From Candidatus Magnetomicrobium cryptolimnococcus (GTDB lineage: Bacteria > Nitrospirota > Thermodesulfovibrionia > Thermodesulfovibrionales > Magnetobacteriaceae), in the NCBI GenBank assembly GCA_018606805.1, contig JAGYWI010000003.1, positions 1 to 64,000 of the forward strand: 64,000 nt of DNA, written 5' to 3'. Below the pieces are notes generated by a model that ran no database searches, was not told the origin of the DNA, and saw only the letters and a program-made list of their open reading frames with translations. The position numbers were made by a program, and so were the translations under genes. Shown here one piece after another: positions 45,085-54,284 of this stretch (the first letter of the stretch is position 1; each line of letters begins with the position of its first letter).

Positions 45085-46017
45085 TTAATTTTTTGTAATT
45101 TTCTGAATAAATTCAGCCACCGTGCTTGTATTTTTTATAATCTCCTTTATATTTTCTAATCGTTGTATATCTTTGATCTCCTTGATTTTTTCAATTAATT
45201 CTAAACTATCAAACCCAAACTTTAATTTCAATGCAAATTCAAGCCCCTCTTTTAATCCTTCTTCTCTGCCTTTTTCTCTACCTTTTTCTATTCCTTTTGC
45301 CATTCCTTCTTCTCTGCCTTTTTCTCTACCTTTTTCCATGCCTTGTTGAAACCTATAATCTTTTGTTAAATCAAATGTAAAAGCCATTTTATCTACCTCC
45401 TCGCCCACATAATTTTGTAAATCCCGTAAATTAGACAATATCTCCAATTGTCTTATGTATTTACTTAGTAGTGTTTCCTCTTTTACTAATTCCCTTATCC
45501 TTTCAAGTATTGCCTTTATAAACATTTTAACATCTCTACCTTTATAATCACACAATATAGAAATGATAATCTCTTCGGGTCTATCTGCATACAAAAATTT
45601 TTCACAATCAACCGTTTTCATGTCTATTATTGTGTAACTGTAGGTTATGTTATCTTCTTCAATGGTACTTTTCATCTTTAAAGGCTTTTTGCCTATATAA
45701 ACCACATATTGCTTAACAGGCAGCTTATAAACCTGCCGTAGATAAACCCAGTAGCGCAGCTCCCGATAACCCATGTTATTGTCGTTTGTTGAAGGGAGGT
45801 GTGCCTACACACCCTTGAAATTCTATGTGATAAATCTCTTGGCTGCCATCTTTAAGTGCGCCTTTAAGATAAAATCGGCTTCCCGTTCATCCGTAATTTG
45901 CATCTTCGGCTCTAATAACTCAGCCTTCTTTATATCCACTCCTGTAATCTTTTCAAGCAAAGCCTCTACCGTATCCTTTAACAGTTCTTTAATAACCTTA
46001 TCGAACTCTTTTGACAT
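45085..46017 (-). pseudogene. Rpn/PD-(D/E)XK nuclease-transposase family gene, broken by a frameshift and a palindrome insertion
   Basis: The N-terminal part (46017-45823) reads MSKEFDKVIKELLKDTVEAL and then KMQITDEREADFIL, and stops. The shifted frame continues DGSQEIYHIEFQ. About 22 bp (GGGTGTGTAGGCACACCTCC) then intervene, and the frame STNDNNMGYRELRYWVYLRQ resumes, continuing to 45085. The expected uninterrupted text is HIEFQSTND. The C-terminal portion has the GREKGREEGMAKG repeats common in this family. The open part from ATG 45774 (229 aa) may still be translated. Such proteins promote recombination in E. coli (RpnA). The gene is interrupted here. Confidence 0.82.
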
Positions 46018-46109
46018 TTTTTTTAATCCTCACAATATTATTATAACCAGATTGTATAGTTGCTGCATATAAAAAAACGGTAGTCCTGAATGGGTAGTGT
46101 TGGATAACA

Positions 46110-46157
46110 AATTTGTCATTGCGAGCGCAGCGAAGGTGTGTGTGCTGAACTATTACG
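46110..46157. repeat. Family C motif, variant
   Basis: GTCATTGCGAGCGCAGCGAAG is followed by GTGTGTGTGCTGAACTATTACGG; the final block matches the CTGAACTATTAC tail of other family C copies. Confidence 0.5.
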
Positions 46158-46192
46158 GTGAAACAAAAGAGAGAAACGTAGGTATGATTAAT

Positions 46193-46732
46193 CTACCTTG
46201 CAGTAATACTTGCTTCAAATACTGGCTGTGAGAGGTCCCTTGCGTATGCCGTTATTGATACGGTTTTAGAGCCTGCTAAGCTAAGAACTATGCTTCCAAC
46301 GGCAGGTGTTTTTACAAATAGATAACTGGAAGTATTATATGGGCTTTTATACCTTTGACCTTCATAGTGTTTTATTAAATAATCAATAACATCAGCCATA
46401 TCGTTATACTCATTTATATTAGTTGATACATTATACATGGTTTGACATGTAGTGTATATGTTACCACCTTGGATTTGTACACATATTTCCGCCCCTGTTT
46501 CATCTAACAACAAAAAAGGAGCTCCTCCCATATAGCTATCAAGAAGGGCCTCTATCTCGCCAACTGCCGCTTTAGCACTACTTTTAACAGCTGCTATTTG
46601 GGATTTTTCCCGCTGCCCTAAGAAACTCGGTATGGCTATTATCGCTACAATTGCCATTATTCCCAACACTATTAGGAGTTCTATTAGTGTAAAACCATTT
46701 TTTACTTTTCTACTATTAAAGGCACTTTCCAT
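46193..46732 (-). CDS. Type IV pilin-like protein, 179 aa
   Basis: The prepilin cleavage site follows Gly13, and the mature sequence FTLIELLIVLGIMAIVAI has the +5 Glu. The head contains three or four Cys residues (ICVQIQ, TTCQT), likely one disulfide. It may be a major pilin or pseudopilin, and the class cannot be decided from the sequence alone. A response regulator gene lies 55 bp upstream. Confidence 0.82.
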   Translation of the reverse strand: MESAFNSRKVKNGFTLIELLIVLGIMAIVAIIAIPSFLGQREKSQIAAVKSSAKAAVGEIEALLDSYMGGAPFLLLDETGAEICVQIQGGNIYTTCQTMYNVSTNINEYNDMADVIDYLIKHYEGQRYKSPYNTSSYLFVKTPAVGSIVLSLAGSKTVSITAYARDLSQPVFEASITAR

Positions 46733-46787
46733 AGCTAATTAACTTTATCATGTTTTAATTAATAAAGTAAATAAGGAAAAAAATATA

Positions 46788-47165
46788 TCAACACTGAGTC
46801 TTCATGATAAAAGCCTTTTTTAACGTATTTGTAAGAACGTCTATTTCTGGTGGTTTTTTTAAAAAATCGAAGATACCTATCCTGCGCGCTTCCTTTTCGT
46901 CTCGCTCAGAACTATAACCAGTTAGCATTATAACCGGTAACTCTTGGCAACAACCACGTATCCACTTAAGTACCTCTATGCCCTCCATACCCGGCATCTT
47001 AACATCCAATACCACTATATCAACGGTGTTATTTGATAAAAAATTGACTGCCTCAGCACCACTATAAACCACATGCGTTTCAAAACCCCTAACCTCAAGA
47101 CGTTCTGCCAGTATATCAACAAATGCCTTCTCGTCATCCACTAACAATGTTCTTATTCTACCCAT
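46788..47165 (-). CDS. Single-domain response regulator, 125 aa
   Basis: A receiver domain: acidic pair Asp10/Asp11, phosphorylation site Asp54 (VVLDVKMPGM), Thr82 (MLTGYSS) and Lys104 (FLKKPPE). Helix 4 and beta 5 are typical. No output domain. Located upstream of the pilin gene; a functional link is possible but unproven. No kinase adjacent. Confidence 0.92.
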   Translation of the reverse strand: MGRIRTLLVDDEKAFVDILAERLEVRGFETHVVYSGAEAVNFLSNNTVDIVVLDVKMPGMEGIEVLKWIRGCCQELPVIMLTGYSSERDEKEARRIGIFDFLKKPPEIDVLTNTLKKAFIMKTQC

Positions 47166-47258
47166 TTATCTTAACATAGCTCCCATAATCATTAAACTGT
47201 CTTAAGGCATAATACCATAAATGTTAAATACGTTCAACCAAAAAGGGTTTTGTAATAA

Positions 47259-47412
47259 TATAGCACATTTCGATTTGATAAGAACACAAATTGTAGATAT
47301 AAAAATATGGCAGACACTCGAAAGGTCTGCCCCTACGATACACGTATTTTTGTAGGGGCGAACCTAGTGGTAAGCCCTATTTTTGTTACCTATTAAATCG
47401 AAATGCGCTATA
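47259..47412. repeat. Family A element, complete copy, 154 bp
   Basis: The terminal repeats start TATAGCACATTTCGATTTGA and end with the near-complement TCGAAATGCGCTATA. The first stem-loop is degenerate (GGCAGACACTCGAAAGGTCTGCC) and the second, TAGGGGCGAACC, is altered. It lies 7 bp from the stop codon of the gene at 47420. Confidence 0.87.
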
Positions 47413-47419
47413 TAAGAAG

Positions 47420-47617
47420 TTAGATATGATTTGAATTTGTACGACTTTCTTTTATTTCTTTCTCTACAATTTGCATTATTTGCTCTTCGTCCATATTGGT
47501 AAACTCATTTTCCTTTTGATTTGCAAATATTTCTTCTAATTCTTGAACTGGAGCTTTTGTTTTTATTTCTATTGGACAGATTTTTAAACCGTCTTTTTCT
47601 TTAGCAAATTTAACCAT
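47420..47617 (-). CDS. Possible antitoxin-like protein, 65 aa, perhaps 5'-truncated
   Basis: Acidic C-terminal text (KICPIEIKTKAPVQELEEIF and NEFTNMDEEQIMQIVEKEIK). The reading frame is open upstream and reads VDVTIPKEVKTIENGFRIGE back to a stop near 47697, without an ATG. A longer protein may therefore have existed and its start is lost or is a non-standard codon. The upstream text looks like the DNA-binding part of an antitoxin. No toxin is adjacent and a family A repeat sits at the 3' side. Low certainty. Confidence 0.45.
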   Translation of the reverse strand: MVKFAKEKDGLKICPIEIKTKAPVQELEEIFANQKENEFTNMDEEQIMQIVEKEIKESRTNSNHI

Positions 47618-47805
47618 TTCGCCTATCCTAAAACCATTTTCGATAGTTTTGACCTCTTTTGGTATAGTAACATCAACCCTCTGCTTATTATTCTAATGTG
47701 TTTTACATTTATAGAATAACTCATATCTGAATTTTTTTCAAGTGCGGTAGTAGTCGTTTTAAATTTCAAGCCGAAGTTGGTTAAGAGATTAAGGTGGATA
47801 TATTT

Positions 47806-47835
47806 TTGACACATCTATTATTAAAATGATAAACT
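47806..47835 (+). promoter_or_regulatory. Promoter of cooC
   Basis: A perfect -35 TTGACA (47806-47811), an 18-bp spacer and TAAACT (47830-47835), then 8 nt to the ATG at 47844. No ribosome site. The transcript would be leaderless or nearly so. Confidence 0.55.
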
Positions 47836-47843
47836 ATAAAACT

Positions 47844-48623
47844 ATGAAAATTGCAATAACAGGAAAAGGTGGTGTGGGTAAAACTACGCTTTCTGTGCTA
47901 TTAAGCCGACTATACGCTAAGGGCGGAAGGCGTGTTATCGCTGTGGATGCCGACCCGGATGCAAACTTATTGTCTGCCTTTGGTGTTAAAGAGGATATTA
48001 TCAAAAAAGTAAGACCTATTGCTCAGTTGACGGAAGTCATAGCTGAGCGTACCGGGGCTCAGCCGGGCAGTATGGGTGGGGTTTTTAAATTAAATCCGCG
48101 TGTTGATGACATTCCGGATACTTATAGTCATGAGGTTGATGGTGTTAGGGTTATGGTTATGGGGAAATCTAAGGAGGCTTCTTCTGGGTGTTATTGTCCG
48201 GAGAATGTCTTTCTTAAGCGCCTTCTAAAACATCTTGTCATGGAAAAAGGCAGCGTTTTGATTGTTGATATGGAAGCTGGCATTGAACATATGACGAGGG
48301 GGACGGCTGAGGGGGTTAATGCCTTTATCGTTGTAGTTGAGCCGGGACAGCGCAGTATTCAGACTGCTTATACGGTTAATGAGCTTGCTAAGGGGCTTGG
48401 AGTTCCACATGTTTTTGTGGTAGCAAGCAAGATTAGGAATAGGGACGATTTGGCGTTTATTAAATCCAGTATTGGTTCTATGGAGTTAATCGGTTCTATT
48501 AGTTTTAGCTCAGATATAATGGAAGCAGATATTAAAGGAATGTGTCCTTTTGATAATGCACCAGTAGCCTCTGAGGAAGTAAGAAGCATTAAGGATGTCT
48601 TGGAATCAATAGTCAATAGGTAA
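47844..48623 (+). CDS. cooC: CooC-type P-loop ATPase, CO dehydrogenase maturation factor, 259 aa
   Basis: A MinD/NifH-like ATPase that inserts nickel into the C-cluster of CO dehydrogenase. The deviant Walker A is KGGVGKTT with the preceding signature Lys (GKGGVGKTT), and the switch is DADPDAN. The Cys-x-Cys metal motif is GCYCPEN. I start at ATG 47844 (MKIAITGKGG) rather than 47826, because the family starts there and the promoter implies it. No CODH subunit gene is in the window, but folate-branch genes follow. Confidence 0.87.
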   Translation: MKIAITGKGGVGKTTLSVLLSRLYAKGGRRVIAVDADPDANLLSAFGVKEDIIKKVRPIAQLTEVIAERTGAQPGSMGGVFKLNPRVDDIPDTYSHEVDGVRVMVMGKSKEASSGCYCPENVFLKRLLKHLVMEKGSVLIVDMEAGIEHMTRGTAEGVNAFIVVVEPGQRSIQTAYTVNELAKGLGVPHVFVVASKIRNRDDLAFIKSSIGSMELIGSISFSSDIMEADIKGMCPFDNAPVASEEVRSIKDVLESIVNR

Positions 48624-48675
48624 CTTAAGCTATCCATTTTCATAAATAAAGTTATTTTATACTATAAAAAAAATA

Positions 48676-48844
48676 GTTTGCAAAAAAATAATAGCTGTAT
48701 TTTTTATTATGTCTCATGAAATAGTGTTTTTGGGGTTCAAGGGGCTACGCCCCTTGGGCGGGATTCCAAAGGGACGAGTCCCTTTGGCGGGAGAGTGAGG
48801 GCAGCGCCCTCACTGTGTATTTGTTTCCTTTTTGTTTGGGTATA
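48676..48844. repeat. Family D element, copy lacking the right inner repeat
   Basis: Starts GTTTGCAAAAAAATAATAG and holds the same stems as the copy at 22093 (CAAGGGG..CCCCTTG, AAAGGGACGAGTCCCTTT, GTGAGGGC..GCCCTCAC). It ends GTTTGGGTATA, but the TTGCAAACC block before the tail is deleted. Sits directly upstream of the 5-formyl-THF cyclo-ligase gene. Confidence 0.82.
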
Positions 48845-48876
48845 TAAACAACAAGCGGGGTAGTTTTTTTATATAA

Positions 48877-49449
48877 ATGGACAAGGATTTTTTAAGAAAA
48901 AAAATATTAGCCATACGCAATAAGATAGATAAGGAAATAAGAAAAACCAAAGACGAAAAAATCGCTCAAAACCTGTTTAGTCAAACAGAGTATATAAATG
49001 CAAGACAGGTTATGTTTTTTGCATCTTTTAAGAGTGAGCCAAACACGTTGCCTATGATTGCACGGGCATTAACACAGGGTAAACGCGTTGTAGTGCCGCG
49101 AGTTAACATAAAAGAAAGGTGGCTTGATATTTTTGAAATAAAGGATTTAGATGAGCTAAAACCCGGGTGTATGAATATCCCGGAGCCAGCGGTTGGGGAT
49201 GAACGGCTTTTTGATAAGCGAGGGCTTGAGCTAATAGTAATGCCAGGGGTGGTGTTTGACTCAAGAGGTGGCAGGATTGGTTATGGTGGTGGATATTATG
49301 ACAAGCTACTTGGGCAGATGGAGTCCAAACCACCGCTTATAGCGCTTGCATATGTAGAGCAGATTGTTGATAGTGTGCCTGTGTTGGAGCATGATGTCTT
49401 GGTTGATAAAATTATTACGGATGAGGGGGTATGGATAGGGAAAAGATAA
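48877..49449 (+). CDS. 5-formyltetrahydrofolate cyclo-ligase, 190 aa
   Basis: Returns 5-formyl-THF to the active folate pool as 5,10-methenyl-THF using ATP. Signatures: [27 protein letters not shown], and the ATP/folate motif [15 protein letters not shown]. Overlaps folE by 19 nt. Part of a folate cluster with folE, folD, metV, metF and thyX. Confidence 0.93.
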   Translation: MDKDFLRKKILAIRNKIDKEIRKTKDEKIAQNLFSQTEYINARQVMFFASFKSEPNTLPMIARALTQGKRVVVPRVNIKERWLDIFEIKDLDELKPGCMNIPEPAVGDERLFDKRGLELIVMPGVVFDSRGGRIGYGGGYYDKLLGQMESKPPLIALAYVEQIVDSVPVLEHDVLVDKIITDEGVWIGKR

Positions 49450-50000
49450 AGCGTGGAGTGCGGTTAATCCTTGAAGGTATAGGTGAGGATATTGAGCGTG
49501 CCGGTATTAAAGATACGCCTGAGCGCGTGGCTAAGATGTATGAGGAAATCTTTAGTGGGCTTACTGATAAACCGAGTGAGCTTTTAAAACCGATAGCCGG
49601 GGAAACTCACGATGAAATGGTTATTTTAAAGGACATTTCCTTTTATTCGATGTGTGAGCATCATCTGTTGCCTTTTTTTGGTAATGCCAATATAGCGTAT
49701 ATACCGGAATCGGGTAAAATCGTCGGTATCGGCGAGCTTGCTAAGGCTCTTGAAACACTTGCAAAACGCCCTCAAGTGCAAGAACGGCTTACTACAGAGC
49801 TTGCAGATATGATAATGAATATGCTAAACCCCAAAGGTGCCATGGTGATTATAGACGCTGAGCACTTGTGTTTAAGTATGAGAGGACTTAAAAAACAGGG
49901 CAGCCGTACTGTAACATCTGCCGTTAGGGGGATTTTTAGAACCAAACAATCAACGAGACAGGAGATGCTCGCTTTGATAAATAGGCACGTTTTATTATGA
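49431..50000 (+). CDS. folE: GTP cyclohydrolase I FolE, 189 aa
   Basis: First step of tetrahydrofolate synthesis: GTP to dihydroneopterin triphosphate. Zinc ligands are visible in [11 protein letters not shown] and HLCLSMRG, with the catalytic ERLTTELAD and [11 protein letters not shown] regions. Complete; starts inside the preceding gene. Confidence 0.96.
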   Translation: MDREKIKRGVRLILEGIGEDIERAGIKDTPERVAKMYEEIFSGLTDKPSELLKPIAGETHDEMVILKDISFYSMCEHHLLPFFGNANIAYIPESGKIVGIGELAKALETLAKRPQVQERLTTELADMIMNMLNPKGAMVIIDAEHLCLSMRGLKKQGSRTVTSAVRGIFRTKQSTRQEMLALINRHVLL

Positions 50001-50068
50001 TTGCAGTGTAGAGTATAGCAAACGTATAAGGATAACTAATATATTTTAAAAATATTAAGGAGGTATAA

Positions 50069-50923
50069 ATGTCTGCACAGATAATTGATGGCAAGAAGGT
50101 ATCAGAGGATATCAAGCAGTCGTTGAAGGCTGATATAGCCGAGTTAAAAGCAAAAGGGGTTGAGCCGGGGCTTGCTGTAGTGTTAGTTGGGGAAAATGCT
50201 GCATCCAAGAAATATGTTGGCAGTAAGGAAAAGACTTGTGAGGCTCTGGGGATAAAGAGCATTGGTCATAAAATCCCGGAAAGTACTACGCAGGCAGAGC
50301 TTATAGAGCTTATAGATAAATTAAATAATGACCCGGCTGTGCATGGTATATTAGTGCAGCTGCCTTTGCCAAAGCACTTAAATGAGAAGGAAGTTATGAA
50401 CAGAATCTCGGTTAAGAAAGATGTTGATGGCTTTGGGCCGGATTCATTAGGGAATCTTGTCTTGGATGAGCCCGGATTTTTACCATGCACGCCTTATGGG
50501 TGTATCAAATTGCTTGAGGCTTATGATATAAATCCACAGGGTAAGCATGCCGTTGTTGTTGGTAGGAGCGTTATTGTTGGTAAGCCTATAGCTATGTTGT
50601 TACTTAGAAAACACGCTACCGTAACCATCTGTCATAGTAAGACGCCGGACCTGAAGGAAACGTGTTTGAAGGCAGACATACTTTGTGCAGCTGTTGGACG
50701 GGCTGAGATGATAAAAGGCGACTGGGTTAAAGAAGGAGCTGCGGTTATAGACATAGGCATTAACGTTAAAGAAGATGGCAAGCTTGTAGGGGATGTGGAG
50801 TTTGCAACGGCAAAGGAGCGCGCTGGGTACATTACGCCTGTGCCAGGCGGGGTTGGTCCTATGACAATAGCCATGCTTATGTATAACACTGTAGAGGCAG
50901 CTAAGGCTACTTTGAAAAAGTAA
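50069..50923 (+). CDS. folD: Bifunctional methylene-THF dehydrogenase/cyclohydrolase FolD, 284 aa
   Basis: Interconverts 5,10-methylene-, methenyl- and 10-formyl-THF. Motifs: AVVLVGENAASKKYV, GILVQLPLPKHL, DVDGFGPDSLGNL, VVGRSVIVGKP and VPGGVGPMTIAMLMYNT. Ribosome site AAGGAGG. In the Wood-Ljungdahl pathway it works between formyl-THF synthetase and MetF, which lies two genes downstream. Confidence 0.97.
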   Translation: MSAQIIDGKKVSEDIKQSLKADIAELKAKGVEPGLAVVLVGENAASKKYVGSKEKTCEALGIKSIGHKIPESTTQAELIELIDKLNNDPAVHGILVQLPLPKHLNEKEVMNRISVKKDVDGFGPDSLGNLVLDEPGFLPCTPYGCIKLLEAYDINPQGKHAVVVGRSVIVGKPIAMLLLRKHATVTICHSKTPDLKETCLKADILCAAVGRAEMIKGDWVKEGAAVIDIGINVKEDGKLVGDVEFATAKERAGYITPVPGGVGPMTIAMLMYNTVEAAKATLKK

Positions 50924-50939
50924 TGAGGTAATTAAAAAT

Positions 50940-51617
50940 ATGATTATTACAAAACAAAAGGAAAAAGACAAGTTACAAAAATGCCTCGATAAATATAACA
51001 GTTTCTATTTAGTAGGCTGTTCGGAGTGTGCGTCGCTTTGCGGCACTGGTAGCGAGGAGGCATTAAAGAAAATGGAAGAAGAACTAAAGGCCTCCGGCAA
51101 AACCGTTACCGGCGTGTTTATGCCAAAGACAGCATGCCAAACGCTTGGTACAAAGGTGGAGCTTAAAAAGGAAAAGGACAAAATAGAAAGTGCTGAGGCT
51201 ATAGTGGCGATGTCTTGTGGGGCGGGTACTCAAACGGCTGTTGAGTTATACCCGAATAAGCCTGTGGTGCCTTCAAATGATACAATGTTTTTAGGCAATA
51301 TGACACGCTTTCAGATGTTTGATGAGCGCTGTTCGATGTGTGGCGAGTGTGTTATAGACCAAACCGGCGGCATTTGTCCGGTTACGAACTGTCCAAAAGG
51401 GCTTTTAAATGGACCGTGTGGCGGTATGAAGGATGGCAAATGTGAGGTAAGTGCTGAGATTAACTGTGCATGGGTTAGAATTTATGAAAGGCAAAAAAAT
51501 ATAGGCGAACTTTCACAAATGGAAGAGATAATACCGGCCAAGGACTGGTCTAAAAAGCAGGGACCACATAGTTACGTTGCCAAGGAAACAAAGAAGGATA
51601 AGGAGACGAAGAAATGA
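50940..51617 (+). CDS. metV: MetV-like methylene-THF reductase partner (MTHFR C-terminal family), 225 aa
   Basis: A Cys-rich protein with an N-terminal LVGCSECASLCGTG motif and a C-terminal cluster: CSMCGECVIDQTGGICPVTNC, shown only in part (CSMCGECV, CPVTNCPKG), then GPCGGMKDGKCEVS. This family forms a complex with MetF in acetogens, and its zinc/iron-sulfur sites may pass electrons. It ends in an ATGA overlap with metF, giving strong coupling. A dedicated MetVF pair points to a catabolic or Wood-Ljungdahl methyl branch. Confidence 0.87.
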   Translation: MIITKQKEKDKLQKCLDKYNSFYLVGCSECASLCGTGSEEALKKMEEELKASGKTVTGVFMPKTACQTLGTKVELKKEKDKIESAEAIVAMSCGAGTQTAVELYPNKPVVPSNDTMFLGNMTRFQMFDERCSMCGECVIDQTGGICPVTNCPKGLLNGPCGGMKDGKCEVSAEINCAWVRIYERQKNIGELSQMEEIIPAKDWSKKQGPHSYVAKETKKDKETKK

Positions 51618-52495
51618 GCTTCAGACAAGCACTGGAATCCGGCAAGTTTGTTGTAACAGCTGAAGTAGGCCCACCCAAGGGCACTGATATAGCCACTATG
51701 CTTCACGACATGGACCTATTAAAAGGCAAAGTGGATGCCGTTAACGTAACAGATAATCAATCGGCTGTTATGCGTATATGCTCTTTAGCTGTGTGTAAAT
51801 TAGCACTTGAAAAGGGGCTTGAGCCAATACTACAGATGACGTGCAGGGATAGAAACAGGATAGCACTTCAGGCAGACCTACTTGGTGCCAATGTGCTTGG
51901 CATTAAAAACGTCCTTTGCATGACAGGCGATCATGTATCGGCAGGCGATCAGAAGGGTGCTAAGCCGGTTTACGATGTAGAGTCAGTACAGCTTTTACAG
52001 ATTGTGGAAAAACTAAATAACGGCAAGGATATGTCCGATATTGAGCTGAAAGGGGCTACGGATTTCTACCAAGGGGCTGTTGTAACGCCGGAGGCAAGTC
52101 CACTAGAGCCGCAGCTTATGAAGTTTGCCAAAAAGGTTAAGGCTGGTGCTCACTTTTTTCAAACGCAGGCGGTTTATAACTTAGAGCATTTTAAGGAGTT
52201 TATGAGCCATGCCAGAAAATATCCGGTAAAGGTGATGGCCGGTCTTGTTGTATTAAAAAGTGTAGGGATGGCTAAATTTTTGAATAATTTTGTACCCGGC
52301 ATTAAGGTCCCGGATGAGCTTATCAATGAACTAAAAGATGCAGGCAAGGAAAAGGCGCTTGAGACGGGTTTAAATATAACGGCACGACAAATCAAACAGT
52401 TAAAAGATGAAAAGATTTGTGATGGCGTACATATAATGGCCATCGGTATGGAGGATAAGGTGCCCTTAATACTTGAAAGGGCTGGCCTTATTTAG
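51614..52495 (+). CDS. metF: Methylenetetrahydrofolate reductase MetF, 293 aa
   Basis: A flavoprotein TIM barrel reducing 5,10-methylene-THF to 5-methyl-THF. Motifs: VTAEVGPPKGTD, NVTDNQSAVMRIC, PILQMTCRDRNRIALQAD, LCMTGDHVSAGDQ and FFQTQAVYNLEHF. Coupled with metV upstream; panB starts 2 bp downstream. The pair most likely serves acetyl-CoA or methionine synthesis. Confidence 0.95.
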   Translation: MSFRQALESGKFVVTAEVGPPKGTDIATMLHDMDLLKGKVDAVNVTDNQSAVMRICSLAVCKLALEKGLEPILQMTCRDRNRIALQADLLGANVLGIKNVLCMTGDHVSAGDQKGAKPVYDVESVQLLQIVEKLNNGKDMSDIELKGATDFYQGAVVTPEASPLEPQLMKFAKKVKAGAHFFQTQAVYNLEHFKEFMSHARKYPVKVMAGLVVLKSVGMAKFLNNFVPGIKVPDELINELKDAGKEKALETGLNITARQIKQLKDEKICDGVHIMAIGMEDKVPLILERAGLI

Positions 52496-52497
52496 TA

Positions 52498-53301
52498 ATG
52501 GCAAGGAAAAGCGTAAATGATTTTGCAGAGAAAAAAAGGGCGGGTGAGCGCCTTGTCCTTTTAACTGCTTATGATTATACCTTTGGAAAGATAGTGGACG
52601 ACTCAGGCGTGATAGATGGCATATTGGTTGGTGATTCGCTTGCGATGGTTGTGCAAGGTGCGGAAAATACCCTTGGCGTTACTATGGATGAGATGGTATA
52701 TCATACAAAACTAGTGTCAAGGGCTGCAACCAATGCTATGGTTATCGGTGATATGCCCTTTATGTCCTATCATACAAGTGTAGAGGAAGCCGTTAGAAAC
52801 GCCGGTAGATTTATAAAAGAAGGAGGCGCTCAGGCAATCAAGTTAGAAGGTGGAGCAGAGGTTAAGGAAAAGGTGCGCTCTATAACTAATGCTGAAATAC
52901 CGGTGATGGCACATATAGGGCTGACCCCTCAGGCGATTAACCGCATGGGCGGGTATAAGGTACAGGGGAAAACCGTTGATGCTAAAAGGCGATTGATGGA
53001 CGATGCCTTAGCACTTGAAGATGCTGGGGCTTTTTGTATCGTACTTGAGGCTATACCGATGGAGCTAGCACGCGATATTACCGCAAAACTAACAATCCCC
53101 ACTATTGGCATTGGCGCAGGAATGCACTGTGATGGCCAAATATTAGTCCTACACGACATTATCGGTATATTTGAGCGCTTTTTGCCTAAATTTGCCAAAA
53201 GATACACTAATCTTAAAGAAGAAACACTAAATGCCGTAAAACTCTATGCTAAAGAGGTAACCGCCGGGGTGTTTCCTTCTGAAAAGGAGAGTTTTAAGTA
53301 A
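52498..53301 (+). CDS. panB: 3-methyl-2-oxobutanoate hydroxymethyltransferase PanB, 267 aa
   Basis: First committed step of pantothenate synthesis, using 5,10-methylene-THF. Motifs: LTAYDYTFGKIVDDSGV, ILVGDSLAMVVQG, VIGDMPFMSYH, EGGAQAIKLEGG and IGIGAGMHCDGQILVLHD. The folate dependence fits its position behind the folate genes. panD is far away at 62425 and panC is not in the window. Confidence 0.96.
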   Translation: MARKSVNDFAEKKRAGERLVLLTAYDYTFGKIVDDSGVIDGILVGDSLAMVVQGAENTLGVTMDEMVYHTKLVSRAATNAMVIGDMPFMSYHTSVEEAVRNAGRFIKEGGAQAIKLEGGAEVKEKVRSITNAEIPVMAHIGLTPQAINRMGGYKVQGKTVDAKRRLMDDALALEDAGAFCIVLEAIPMELARDITAKLTIPTIGIGAGMHCDGQILVLHDIIGIFERFLPKFAKRYTNLKEETLNAVKLYAKEVTAGVFPSEKESFK

Positions 53302-53310
53302 AGAGCTACT

Positions 53311-54066
53311 ATGGGTGAAGTTAAACTAAATGTAAAGTTAATAAGGTGTACCCTAAATCCGGAAGAAATTGTAGCCCTTGCGGCTAAGTTATGTTATAGT
53401 CCGGTCAAAAATATAGATGAATTACAAGAAAAGATCAGCGTAGATGACCAACAACAATTTATTAAAAAATTAATTGATATAGGCCATCTAAGTCCCATAG
53501 AACATGCCACATTCACATTTGCTATAGAGGGCATATCAAGGAGCTGCTCCCATCAAATAGTAAGACACAGGCTTGCCTCATACAGCCAACAGTCCCAGCG
53601 TTATGTATCAAAGGAATCCAATGAATCCGACTTAAATAATATATTTGATTATATAGTCCCACCGTCGTTGGCAAACGATGGGGAAGCCCTAAGTATATTT
53701 AATAAATTTATGGAATATGCCCAGCATACGTATAATGCCATCGTTGAAAGGTTAAACCACCTTGGCTATCAAGGAGAGCTGGCCTTTCAAGACGCTCGCT
53801 TTGTCTTACCAAACGCCTGTGAAACAAAACTAATAATGACCATGAATGCCCGCGAACTATTGCATTTTTTTAATCAGCGCTGCTGTAATCGTGCCCAGTG
53901 GGAAATTCATGCCCTTGCCGATGCTATGCTAAGGGAGGCTAAACGAGCAGCACCTGTGCTGTTTAATCTGGCAGGACCGGGATGTCTTTCAGGAGCATGC
54001 GAGGAAGGCAGTTTTTCTTGTGGTAAGATTAATGAAGTACGTAGAAAATATGAAATTTTACAGTAA
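53311..54066 (+). CDS. thyX: Flavin-dependent thymidylate synthase ThyX, 251 aa
   Basis: Makes dTMP from dUMP with methylene-THF and FAD. The signature RHR-x7-S is RHRLASYSQQS. Other family text: LIDIGHLSPIEHATFTFAIEG, shown here in part (GHLSPIEHATFTF), and RELLHFFNQRCCNRAQWEI. Position 9 bp after panB extends the folate-using gene run. A family B repeat begins immediately after its stop. Confidence 0.95.
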   Translation: MGEVKLNVKLIRCTLNPEEIVALAAKLCYSPVKNIDELQEKISVDDQQQFIKKLIDIGHLSPIEHATFTFAIEGISRSCSHQIVRHRLASYSQQSQRYVSKESNESDLNNIFDYIVPPSLANDGEALSIFNKFMEYAQHTYNAIVERLNHLGYQGELAFQDARFVLPNACETKLIMTMNARELLHFFNQRCCNRAQWEIHALADAMLREAKRAAPVLFNLAGPGCLSGACEEGSFSCGKINEVRRKYEILQ

Positions 54067-54236
54067 AGAAAAAAAATAAAATGATAGAAGAAAAGGGGAA
54101 GGACGCTGTCCCAATAGCATTAAGTTAAGGAAAGAAAAAGAGCGGGGGGTTGGGAGTGCGCCTACGCACTTTTTTGACAAAAAGGTGCATAGTCGCACTC
54201 CCAACTCCCCGCACCCCTTAAAAGAATACGTAACTT
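54067..54236 (+). repeat. Family B element after thyX
   Basis: Opens with AGAAAAAAAATAAAATGATAG right at the thyX stop, with a purine stretch (GAAGAAAAGGGGAAGG). It continues to a hairpin with GGGAGTGCGCCTACGC-type arms (54151-54209), and ends CCCCGCACCCC. It matches the orientation of the copies after gspM and the chemoreceptor gene. Confidence 0.75.
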
Positions 54237-54249
54237 ACTAACACAAGTA

Positions 54250-54278
54250 TTCCAATTTAAGATTTAACGTGGTACAAT
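54250..54278 (+). promoter_or_regulatory. Promoter of the DUF29 gene, apparently leaderless
   Basis: TTCCAA (54250-54255), a 17-bp spacer and TACAAT (54273-54278), then 6 nt to the ATG at 54285. No ribosome site. The -35 is a weak match. Confidence 0.45.
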
Positions 54279-54284
54279 ATTTCT

